Positions 1 to 4,716 of a stretch of DNA of 9,704 nt are shown one piece after another (the stretch's first letter is position 1; each line of letters begins with the position of its first letter). The position numbers were made by a program, and so were the translations under genes. The stretch is from an uncultured Prevotella sp. (GTDB lineage Bacteria; Bacteroidota; Bacteroidia; Bacteroidales; Bacteroidaceae). The notes under the pieces are model-generated. The model was given only the letters and a program-made list of their open reading frames with translations, was not told the origin of the DNA and did not search any database. The DNA lies in the NCBI GenBank assembly GCA_947304695.1, contig CAMZBS010000072.1, positions 1 to 9,704 on the forward strand, read 5' to 3'.

Positions 1-478
1 CCGTCGGAGCAAACAGCGCGCCGATGTTGATGGCCATGTAGAAGATGGAGAAGCCAGAGTCGCGCTGTCCGGCATACTTCGGGTCGTTGTAGAGGTCGCC
101 CACCATCACTTGCAAGTTGCCCTTGAACAGGCCCGTGCCCAGTCCGATGAGCACCAGTGCTGCCAGCATCACGACTAGAGCCACAGTGTCGCCGCCCAGG
201 GGTACGGACAGCAGCAGATAGCCCGCAAACATAATCACGATGCCAATGGTCACCATGCGACCGAAGCCGAACTTATCGGCCAGCCAGCCGCCCACGATGG
301 GCAGGAAGTAGACGAGCATGAGGAAATCGCTGTAGATTTCGCCTGCCCATCCGGCATCAAGTCCGTAGTTTGCACGCAAAAACAGAGCGAAGACGGCCAG
401 CATGGTATAGTAGCCGAACCGTTCGCCCGTGTTGGCCAATGCCAACGCATAAAGTCCTTTCGGTTGATTTTCAAACAT
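1..478 (-). CDS. POT/PTR-family proton-coupled peptide transporter, N-terminal part (runs off window)
   Basis: This is the first 159 codons of an inner-membrane major facilitator protein of the proton-dependent oligopeptide transporter family, which imports di- and tripeptides with protons. The visible protein starts MFENQPKGLYALA. TM1 carries ERFGYYTM (residues 19-26). Next come the loop 2-3 motif GGWLADKFGFGRM, the TM4 segment GLGTGLFKGN, and FYMAINIGALF, which fits the second PTR2 family signature. About one third of a normal 450-500 residue transporter is present; the rest lies left of base 1. The family's ExxER proton-coupling motif reads N16-T-G-E19-R20, so its first glutamate is asparagine. 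The start at 478 lies 2 bases after the stop of the upstream outer-membrane protein gene, which suggests one operon. The leader is AT-rich with no Shine-Dalgarno, as usual in Bacteroidetes. The family assignment is firm; the substrate is inferred. Confidence 0.9.
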   Translation of the reverse strand, partial: MFENQPKGLYALALANTGERFGYYTMLAVFALFLRANYGLDAGWAGEIYSDFLMLVYFLPIVGGWLADKFGFGRMVTIGIVIMFAGYLLLSVPLGGDTVALVVMLAALVLIGLGTGLFKGNLQVMVGDLYNDPKYAGQRDSGFSIFYMAINIGALFAPT

Positions 479-480
479 AA

Positions 481-1275
481 TTATTTTATTTTAGGGTTAT
501 TAGTTTTCCTAAGGTCGAAAAGCCAGGTCAGCTTGATTACGATGTTCATCAGGTTCGAACGCCCAAAGTAGTCCTTCTTCGAGTTGCCGTAGATGTCGCC
601 CAGCCCGTAGTAGTAACGGCCTTCGAGCAGGAAGTGGCCAGCCTTCGGGTGGGAGTACTCCAGTCCGGCACCGCCCACGATGCCATAGTCCAGCTTACGC
701 TCCACGGGCATCGTGTCCTGGGCAATGACCTGCGAGGTGCGGGCTGCGGCGTTGCGCTGGTCAAGGGCGAAGTTCATCCGTGTCTTCTCGTTCAGGAAGA
801 AGCCCACCTGCGGCCCCACCTGGAAAAACGCCTGGAAGCCGCGCCGCTCCCTACCCCATCCCAGTCGTGCAAAGACGGGAATCTGCAGGTAGGTCATGTC
901 GCGCTGATACTCTTCGGGCCTGCCCGTCACGGTGTTTATCACCGGGTCGTCGTCGGGCGTCAGTATCTCTTCCTTCCAGCCCACCTTGGCATAGTTCATC
1001 TCGGCCACCACGGCGCAGATGCTGTTGAAGTATTTCTCACACGTATAGCGCAGCGCCAGTCCGCCCATCGCCCCAGTATGCATGGTCTGGGGCACCTTGG
1101 GCAAGAAGCCCACGTTGCTCATCACGTAGCCCCCACCGGCTCCTATGGCCAGGTCATTGCGGTACTCGCCCACCTGAGCCGACGAAGTGAGGAGCGACAG
1201 GTGGCAGGCGACAAGCGCTGCCAGCACCTTCACCACAAACCAGGTTCTCACTCTTGTCCTTTTTTCAGTCATCAT
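481..1275 (-). CDS. PorT-like outer-membrane beta-barrel protein
   Basis: A 264-residue protein with a signal peptide: basic n-region KRTRVRTW, hydrophobic core VVKVLAALVA, and a likely cut after LTSSA before QVGEY. The mature part alternates hydrophobic and polar residues. It contains YLQIPVFARLGWG, FFQVGPQVGFFL, DYGIVGGAGLEY and LLEGRYYYGLGDIY, the hallmark strands of the Bacteroidetes outer-membrane barrel family (OMP_b-brl_2, annotated PorT-like), and it ends in a strand of the type NIVIKLTWLF. Two adjacent ATG codons (1273-1275 and 1270-1272) are possible starts. It lies 13 bases downstream of the LysM-protein gene and 2 bases upstream of the peptide transporter, so the three are probably co-transcribed. 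Members of this family are mostly of unknown function. True PorT belongs to the type IX secretion system, but nothing here shows that this gene is PorT itself. Confidence 0.85.
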   Translation of the reverse strand: MMTEKRTRVRTWFVVKVLAALVACHLSLLTSSAQVGEYRNDLAIGAGGGYVMSNVGFLPKVPQTMHTGAMGGLALRYTCEKYFNSICAVVAEMNYAKVGWKEEILTPDDDPVINTVTGRPEEYQRDMTYLQIPVFARLGWGRERRGFQAFFQVGPQVGFFLNEKTRMNFALDQRNAAARTSQVIAQDTMPVERKLDYGIVGGAGLEYSHPKAGHFLLEGRYYYGLGDIYGNSKKDYFGRSNLMNIVIKLTWLFDLRKTNNPKIK

Positions 1276-1288
1276 AACGCATCACTTC

Positions 1289-2599
1289 CTAATAGTTGAT
1301 GGTCTCAATGGTGTGGTTGGGCAGATAGTGTACAAACATGTAGGCGGTGTTCTTCAGTCCTCCGTTGCCCACGCGCTGGAATTTCAGCGGTGTCTGCACG
1401 GGAGGATAGCCAAAGCGTCCGGCAGCCCCGTCGAAGGTCTTGCCGTACTTGTGCAGACCTTTTATAAAGAAATAAGCATGGTCGAAGCCCGTCAGCGCAA
1501 AGCGCGGCAGCGACTGCATCATGTCGTCGTGGAAGTTCCAGCGGTACTTCAGCTGCAACCGTTCAGTGACCAGCGAGAACAGGTTGGTGTAGTAAGGCGA
1601 GGGCACGTAGACGTTGAAACGGTGGAAGTTTTCCGTCTGGTGCTCGGCATACATCAGCCACTCCGTGTAGCCGAACATCGAGATAGCCACATTGGGATGG
1701 GTGGCCAGCATGGTCTTCAGCTTGGCAAAGGTAGACAGCAGTTCCGGCGAACGGGCCGTGTTGAGCACCACCACGTTCTGCCTGCTGGTGCTGAAAGCTT
1801 TGGCAAAGCTATCGTCGGTGGTCTTCAGGCTGGTCAGGTTGTACTGCATGCCACGCTGATCCAGCTGTCGGCGCAGGGCCGACGTGAAGGCACCCTTGGT
1901 GCTAGTGGCATCGTCGCAGTCTATGATCACGGGGTGATAGTCCTTGAACCACTCACAGAAACGGCGCACCGTGCTCTCCGTCAGGTCGTTCTGGTTCTGG
2001 TAGACCTGGAAGATGTGGCGGTTGGTGTACAGCTCAGGGGCATTGATGGAGAAGGGAATCATGAGCAGGATGTCGTTCTTCTCCACAAACTTCGAGAGTG
2101 CCGACACCTGTTTGGAGTACAGCGGACCGATAATCAGGTCGCAGCGTTCGGCTTCACGGTCGGACAGCGTCTTCGATATATTGCCGTCTTCCGGCACGTT
2201 CCATGCATGGACATCCACCGAGATACCCTCCTTCTTCAGACTGTCGCAGGCCATCAGCACACCGCGATAGTATTCCACCATGCGCTTGCCGTCACCGTTC
2301 TCGTCGTGCAGGGGCAGCATCACTCCCAGGTGTACGGCCCTTCCCTGCACATTGCTGACAGCTGCCGCCACCGTCTTGACGGCTGCATCCACCACAGACT
2401 TCTGATTACCAGCCGTTTGGGTGGTAAACGGAATATAAATGGTTGAACCTTTCTTCAGACTGTATCCCGGCTGCATGGTCTCGGGATTGGCCTTCATCAG
2501 CTCTTCCACCGCGATGTCATAGTCACGGCTGATACTGTAGAGCGTCTCGTTTTTCTTCACCGTATGGATGTCACGCCACTTGTTGCTCTGCGACAGCAT
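1289..2599 (-). CDS. LysM-domain protein with type I periplasmic-binding fold (signal peptide out of frame)
   Basis: A 436-residue open frame. Residues about 12-57 form a LysM peptidoglycan-binding module (HTVKKNETLYSISRDYDI, then GYSLKKGSTIYIPF). From about residue 90 to the end the protein looks like a type I periplasmic-binding fold of the branched-chain amino-acid receptor kind: VHLGVMLPLH, a MVEYYRGVLMACDSL helix, CDLIIGPLYSKQV, ILLMIPFS, VIIDCDD and SMFGYTEW. Such proteins are exported, bind the cell wall and may sense or hold a ligand; no ABC permease is next door. The annotated start MLSQSNKWRD has no signal peptide. The transcript and an ATG pair at 2638-2643 suggest the gene originally began there in another frame, encoding MMQHILRVFTLA, and that one base was lost. 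The product from 2599 would be cytoplasmic unless this is a sequencing error. It is first gene of a three-gene leftward operon. Confidence 0.85.
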   Translation of the reverse strand: MLSQSNKWRDIHTVKKNETLYSISRDYDIAVEELMKANPETMQPGYSLKKGSTIYIPFTTQTAGNQKSVVDAAVKTVAAAVSNVQGRAVHLGVMLPLHDENGDGKRMVEYYRGVLMACDSLKKEGISVDVHAWNVPEDGNISKTLSDREAERCDLIIGPLYSKQVSALSKFVEKNDILLMIPFSINAPELYTNRHIFQVYQNQNDLTESTVRRFCEWFKDYHPVIIDCDDATSTKGAFTSALRRQLDQRGMQYNLTSLKTTDDSFAKAFSTSRQNVVVLNTARSPELLSTFAKLKTMLATHPNVAISMFGYTEWLMYAEHQTENFHRFNVYVPSPYYTNLFSLVTERLQLKYRWNFHDDMMQSLPRFALTGFDHAYFFIKGLHKYGKTFDGAAGRFGYPPVQTPLKFQRVGNGGLKNTAYMFVHYLPNHTIETINY

Positions 2600-2643
2600 T
2601 GTGCCTCTGCCAGTGTAAAAACTCTCAAAATATGTTGCATCAT
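2600..2643 (-). other. Out-of-frame remnant of the LysM protein's signal peptide
   Basis: Reading leftwards from the ATG pair at 2638-2643 gives MMQHILRVFTLAEAQ and then leaves the LysM frame. The distance from 2643 to the ATG at 2599 is 44 bases, which is not a multiple of three. Adding a single base in the GCAGAGGC stretch (about 2603-2610), for example making it GCAGCAGGC, joins the two frames into MMQHILRVFTLAAGTMLSQ followed by SNKWRD, a plausible short signal peptide. In the LysM frame itself there is no start codon between 2599 and an upstream TGA stop. The promoter about 20 bases upstream also points to 2643 as the original start. The restored sequence is inference. Confidence 0.6.
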
Positions 2644-2667
2644 CGTTGTTTTTTCAGTTTCGTGGTG

Positions 2668-2698
2668 CAAAGTTACGATTTAGCGAGAACAAAACAAA
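2668..2698 (-). promoter_or_regulatory. Bacteroidetes-type promoter of the LysM/OMP/transporter operon
   Basis: On the minus strand TAACTTTG (2668-2675) matches the -7 consensus TAnnTTTG. TTTG at 2695-2698 lies 19 bases upstream, the consensus -33 box and spacing for the Bacteroides primary sigma factor. Transcription would begin around 2660, giving a leader of about 18 bases to the ATG at 2643. Confidence 0.75.
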
Positions 2699-2751
2699 GA
2701 AAAAGTCTCTTTTTTTGTCGAGCGTGAGTAACTTCGCGCGGTTAAACAGCA

Positions 2752-2782
2752 CAAAGATACGACTTTTTCCCGAAACGAAGAA
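2752..2782 (-). promoter_or_regulatory. Second, weaker Bacteroidetes-type promoter
   Basis: TATCTTTG on the minus strand (2752-2759) fits TAnnTTTG. The upstream -33 region, about 20 bases away, reads TTTC rather than TTTG. It would transcribe leftwards into the same operon with a leader of roughly 100 bases. This is motif evidence only. Confidence 0.4.
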
Positions 2783-2937
2783 ACAGCGAGAGAGAAATTC
2801 ACTCGCGTTTCTTTCTTGTTATCTTCTGTCGGCAGAGAGGAAAGGCTACGGGTTCTTGCCGTCTTGCTTGGCAAGCGTCTCCTGTCGTCGCCGAGCGGCA
2901 AGCGACCAGAGGTTGAGCGGGTGCATTAGCGGAAATG

Positions 2938-2980
2938 AGGAGGGCGGTGCCGTTCGCCGTAGCGAAAGCGCCGCCCTCCT
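2938..2980 (-). terminator. Strong hairpin, possible terminator of the DUF6169 transcript
   Basis: AGGAGGGCGG (2938-2947) and CCGCCCTCCT (2971-2980) are a perfect 10-base inverted repeat. Inside the 23-base loop TTCGC (2953-2957) can pair with GCGAA (2962-2966), so the whole could fold as a long stem with an internal loop. It lies 57 bases beyond the stop of the frameshifted remnant at 3037, a suitable place to end the leftward transcript. Neither side carries a long run of T, so it could instead be a stabilising RNA structure or part of an unrecognised RNA. Confidence 0.4.
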
Positions 2981-3036
2981 TGGGTTATTTCACGGCTCAC
3001 GGTGCGACGGGCGCGGGGTAAGCAAGCGATGCGTCA

Positions 3037-3364
3037 TCAGTCAACATCCGTTAAGTAGAAGACAATCGTTATGATATCAGCGGCATAACCACTGAAGCTG
3101 ACGCTCGTCGTGGCGTCACCGGACCAGGTGGCAATCCGAGACTGAGAGTACCAGACGAAGCCATAGTTTTCAGGGATATCAAAACCAAAGTTTTCTGAGA
3201 AGTTAATCACGATGCTTGTGAACTTCTTGCCAGACGGGGCGGTAAAGGTACAGGTATTCCCCATTGTATTAAAACCGCCCATTTCTCCGAAGTCCAGTGT
3301 AGGTTAAGGTCACTTTCTCCGTGTCCTTAACATACTTTACAATATGTCCGTCTCGTTGGTGCAT
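3037..3364 (-). pseudogene. Frameshifted remnant of a beta-rich, probably secreted protein
   Basis: Two overlapping frames seem to be parts of one protein. The upstream frame starts at ATG 3362-3364, reads MHQRDGHIVKYVKDTEKVTL and TYT, and stops at 3269-3271. The downstream frame reads TLDFGEMGGFNTMGNTCTF, TAPSGKKFTSIVINFSENFG, then IATWSGDATTSVSFSGY and IVFYLTDVD, stopping at 3037-3039. An in-frame TAA stands before its first residues, so it can only start at the internal ATG 3280-3282. Restoring five bases by duplicating CTGGA would give TYTGLDFGEMGG in one frame. The alternating hydrophobic pattern suggests beta-strands such as those of secreted Bacteroidales proteins. There is no signal peptide, so the 5' part may be missing too. 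I do not recognise the family. An alternative is a short 81-residue gene from 3282, which I consider less likely. Confidence 0.5.
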
Positions 3365-3409
3365 AAAAGTCTCTCTTGCAGTTATTTTGTGGTTATTACG
3401 TTGGGTGGG

Positions 3410-3904
3410 CTACGGCTTGTTAGCGCGGAACATAGCTATTTGTTTGCTAAACACTTCGATAATGGTCTGTAGCTGCGGATGGTCGCGCTTCACGATGAGA
3501 GCGATATAGTTCTCCTCGTCACCATCCTTCACCATCTCCGTGCAGGTATAGTAGTCGGCCTGCTGTCCGTAGGCGTTAAACCAGTGGAGGAACAGGCGAC
3601 TGCGCTGTGCCTGCTGGTTGTTGGCGGAGTCGCACATGTAGAGCAGGATGTCGGGGTTGGAGCGGAAGAACTCCTCGATGATCAGTATCACCGTGGCTCG
3701 TATCTTCGAGTCACGTGGCGATGCCTTCAGGCTGTGATTGGTCAGGTTGAACCAATAGGCTTTCAGCGAACCCGGCATGGGATCCTCGTCGAACGACACG
3801 CCATAGAGGATGTCATTGTCGGTCTCGAAGATGTATTGCCCGTCTTCCACCTCTACCTTATAGGGGGCATACTCGTTGATACGCTCGATGCTAAGTTGAT
3901 TCAT
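3410..3904 (-). CDS. DUF6169-family protein of unknown function
   Basis: A 164-residue soluble protein without signal peptide or membrane segment. The N-terminal half is strand-rich and acidic (YKVEVEDGQYIFETDNDILYG). The second half has helix ATVILIIEEFFRSN, then LLYMCDSA (residues 87-94), R101 and LFLHWFNAY (104-112), then strand YIALIVKRDHP (about 132-142) and a final helix. The YxCD...R..LF..WF pattern is what I recall of DUF6169, a Bacteroidetes family of about 150 residues with no known function; this is from memory, not a search. It starts 3 bases after the stop of a 61-residue charged protein, so the two are almost certainly translated from one message. Size, order and spacing resemble toxin-antitoxin or small defence pairs, but no catalytic motif is visible to support that. 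Confidence 0.75.
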   Translation of the reverse strand: MNQLSIERINEYAPYKVEVEDGQYIFETDNDILYGVSFDEDPMPGSLKAYWFNLTNHSLKASPRDSKIRATVILIIEEFFRSNPDILLYMCDSANNQQAQRSRLFLHWFNAYGQQADYYTCTEMVKDGDEENYIALIVKRDHPQLQTIIEVFSKQIAMFRANKP

Positions 3905-3907
3905 CGT

Positions 3908-4093
3908 TTACTTCTCTTCAAACAGTTTGTCAATCTCGGCGCGGCGCTTGCGAATCTTCTCAGCCTTCTCGGCCAGCACCACTCCCATTTTCTTCTGCCA
4001 CTCCTGCTTGCGCTGCTTGGCAGCACGGAACATCTGCACAAACTGCTCGTGCTCCGTCCATTCCTCGGCGGTAAAAGTCCTTGTTGCTTCCAT
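3908..4093 (-). CDS. Small charged helical protein, upstream partner of DUF6169
   Basis: A 61-residue protein starting MEATRTFTAEEWTEHEQF. It continues as almost uninterrupted charged helix: FRAAKQRKQEWQKKMG, then VLAEKAEKIRKRRAEIDKLF. I do not recognise a family. Hydrophobic residues spaced along the second half would allow a coiled coil or a helix that binds a partner. I chose ATG 4091-4093. An in-frame ATG at 4115-4117 would add MIHRTIQI, and the still longer frame to 4165 is excluded because it would run through the promoter. The stop is separated from the DUF6169 start by ACG only. A small charged protein encoded just before a larger one fits an antitoxin, adaptor or chaperone role, but this is inference. 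Confidence 0.65.
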   Translation of the reverse strand: MEATRTFTAEEWTEHEQFVQMFRAAKQRKQEWQKKMGVVLAEKAEKIRKRRAEIDKLFEEK

Positions 4094-4139
4094 TATTTGT
4101 ATTGTTCTATGAATCATCTGTTGTTGTGGCTGCTGTTTG

Positions 4140-4155
4140 GCGGCCTTTCGGCCGC
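4140..4155. promoter_or_regulatory. Perfect palindromic stem with GAAA/TTTC centre at the transcription start
   Basis: On the minus strand GCGGCC-GAAA-GGCCGC is a perfect 6-base stem closing a GNRA tetraloop. It directly abuts the -7 box and covers the predicted start of transcription. As DNA it could be an operator for autoregulation of the downstream pair; as RNA only its second arm may be transcribed. The symmetry is seen; the role is inferred. Confidence 0.4.
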
Positions 4156-4162
4156 AAAGGTA
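4155..4162 (-). promoter_or_regulatory. Promoter -7 box of the small-protein/DUF6169 pair
   Basis: TACCTTTG on the minus strand fits TAnnTTTG and lies 62 bases upstream of ATG 4091-4093. I find no TTTG at the expected -33 position; the spacer is A-rich. Transcription would begin near 4148, inside the palindrome at 4140-4155. Confidence 0.5.
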
Positions 4163-4241
4163 CAACTTTTTTTACTATTATTCGCATCTTCGCGCGCTTT
4201 TTTTTAGAATTATGAAAAATCTTTACAATGACCCCTCTGAG

Positions 4242-4289
4242 ATTCGCTCAGAATTCAGCAGGTGGTCATTCGGTTGCAAATGAGCGAAT
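4242..4289. repeat. 9-base inverted repeat ATTCGCTCA / TGAGCGAAT
   Basis: ATTCGCTCA (4242-4250) and TGAGCGAAT (4281-4289) are perfect inverted copies 30 bases apart. The first copy also takes part in a smaller hairpin, TCTGAG (4236-4241) with CTCAGA (4247-4252). They lie about 50 bases before the phased repeats and may mark one edge of the same repetitive element. Confidence 0.5.
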
Positions 4290-4338
4290 TATGAGTGGTT
4301 TTGTAAGTGGTTGGAAGTCAGTGGATTGGGTTTTAGGA

Positions 4339-4492
4339 GGCTTTCCTGACCCCCGGAAATGGCCGTTTTATGCCCTAAAAGAGGCTTGGTTTCGATGCAA
4401 AAGTGGCTTGTTTCCGATGCGTCTAAGCCTAGTTTCCGATGAGGCAGAGCCTTACTTCCATGCAGGCAGAGGCTATCTGCCTCCTTGGCAGC
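4339..4492. repeat. Seven degenerate tandem 22-base units in exact phase
   Basis: GGC or GCC starts a unit at 4339, 4361, 4383, 4405, 4427, 4449 and 4471, each exactly 22 bases after the last. The three middle units (4383, 4405, 4427) are closest and share GGCTTGNTTCCGATGC-like sequence. The unit at 4449 has lost one G in TTCCATG and gained a base later, keeping the 22-base phase. The outer units are more diverged. There are no unique spacers, so it is not a CRISPR array, and 22 is not a multiple of three, so it does not encode a repeated peptide in one frame. Two DNA turns are about 21 bases, so the units present the same face of the helix. Confidence 0.65.
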
Positions 4493-4626
4493 AGGCATCT
4501 GACCATGAAAGAGCTGCTTTCTGCGCTTTCTTTCGTCTAGAAGTACCTGTCGGGAGAGTGCTTTTTTCTATGAATTATTTTGAAAAAATGGAGTGAGGAC
4601 CTGGTCTGTCCTGCCATGAAAGACCG

Positions 4627-4650
4627 ACGCTGTGAAGCGTTAATCTTTTC
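4627..4650 (+). terminator. Small GNRA-loop hairpin followed by T-rich bases, possible weak terminator
   Basis: ACGCT (4627-4631), loop GTGA, and AGCGT (4636-4640) form a 5-base stem followed by TAATCTTTTC. It could stop rightward read-through before the promoter at 4681. The stem is short and no rightward gene lies upstream, so confidence is low. Confidence 0.25.
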
Positions 4651-4680
4651 AAAATCATCGTTTATTACGGCGATTAGTTG

Positions 4681-4688
4681 TATTTTTG
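4681..4688 (+). promoter_or_regulatory. Promoter -7 box of the PAS / CHU_C / uvrA operon
   Basis: TATTTTTG fits TAnnTTTG and lies 28 bases before ATG 4717, giving a leader of roughly 20 bases. No clear TTTG is found 19-21 bases upstream; the nearest is GTTTA around 4660-4664. It also shows that the in-frame ATG at 4678 cannot be the start. Confidence 0.5.
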
Positions 4689-4716
4689 CATCCAGAAAAT
4701 AAAAAAGAAGAAAACG

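Larger units (their letters stand above)
2644..3036. other. Gene-poor intergenic stretch
   Basis: I see no convincing gene here. A plus-strand open frame across it (2646-3074) is arginine-, serine- and lysine-rich, resembles no family, and runs through both leftward promoters. The stretch contains the two promoter motifs, a small inverted repeat CTTGCC/GGCAAG (2855-2860 and 2870-2875), and the strong hairpin at 2938-2980. The part from about 2830 to 3036 has no assigned role. Confidence 0.6.
4163..4716. other. Long intergenic region without a convincing gene
   Basis: About 550 bases lie between the divergent DUF6169 pair and the PAS gene. One open frame (4228-4596, plus, 122 codons) spans most of it. 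It is tryptophan-, phenylalanine- and proline-rich, crosses the 22-base repeats in changing phase, and resembles no protein I know, so I regard it as non-coding. Contents in order are the inverted repeat at 4242-4289, AGTGG-containing sequence around 4291-4325, the phased 22-base repeats at 4339-4492, a small hairpin at 4627-4640, and the promoter at 4681. Stretch 4493-4626 shows nothing I can assign. Confidence 0.6.

Noticed and set aside
481..1275. Calling the barrel protein PorT and linking it to type IX secretion
   Set aside because: The family is large and mostly unrelated in function to PorT; no other type IX secretion component is in the window.
1187..2446. A long plus-strand open frame of 419 codons opposite the LysM gene
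   Set aside because: It is a shadow of the minus-strand gene. Its translation is His/Val/Gln-rich without domains, whereas the minus strand encodes LysM and a binding fold.
2646..3074. A 142-codon plus-strand open frame
   Set aside because: It is antisense to two leftward promoters and the hairpin, is rich in Arg, Ser and Lys, and shows no domain or plausible start signal.
4339..4492. CRISPR array
   Set aside because: Units are contiguous, degenerate and only 22 bases long with no unique spacers, and no cas genes are nearby.
4228..4596. A 122-codon plus-strand open frame in the intergenic region
   Set aside because: It crosses the 22-base repeats, which shift its reading phase each unit. 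It has an unusual Trp/Phe/Pro-rich composition and no recognisable domain; it is most likely a chance frame in repeat DNA.
4678..4716. Upstream ATG extending the PAS protein to 284 residues
   Set aside because: That ATG lies before the -7 box, and the extra residues (MYFCIQKIKKKKT) read through the promoter and leader. ATG 4717 places the membrane anchor at the N-terminus.
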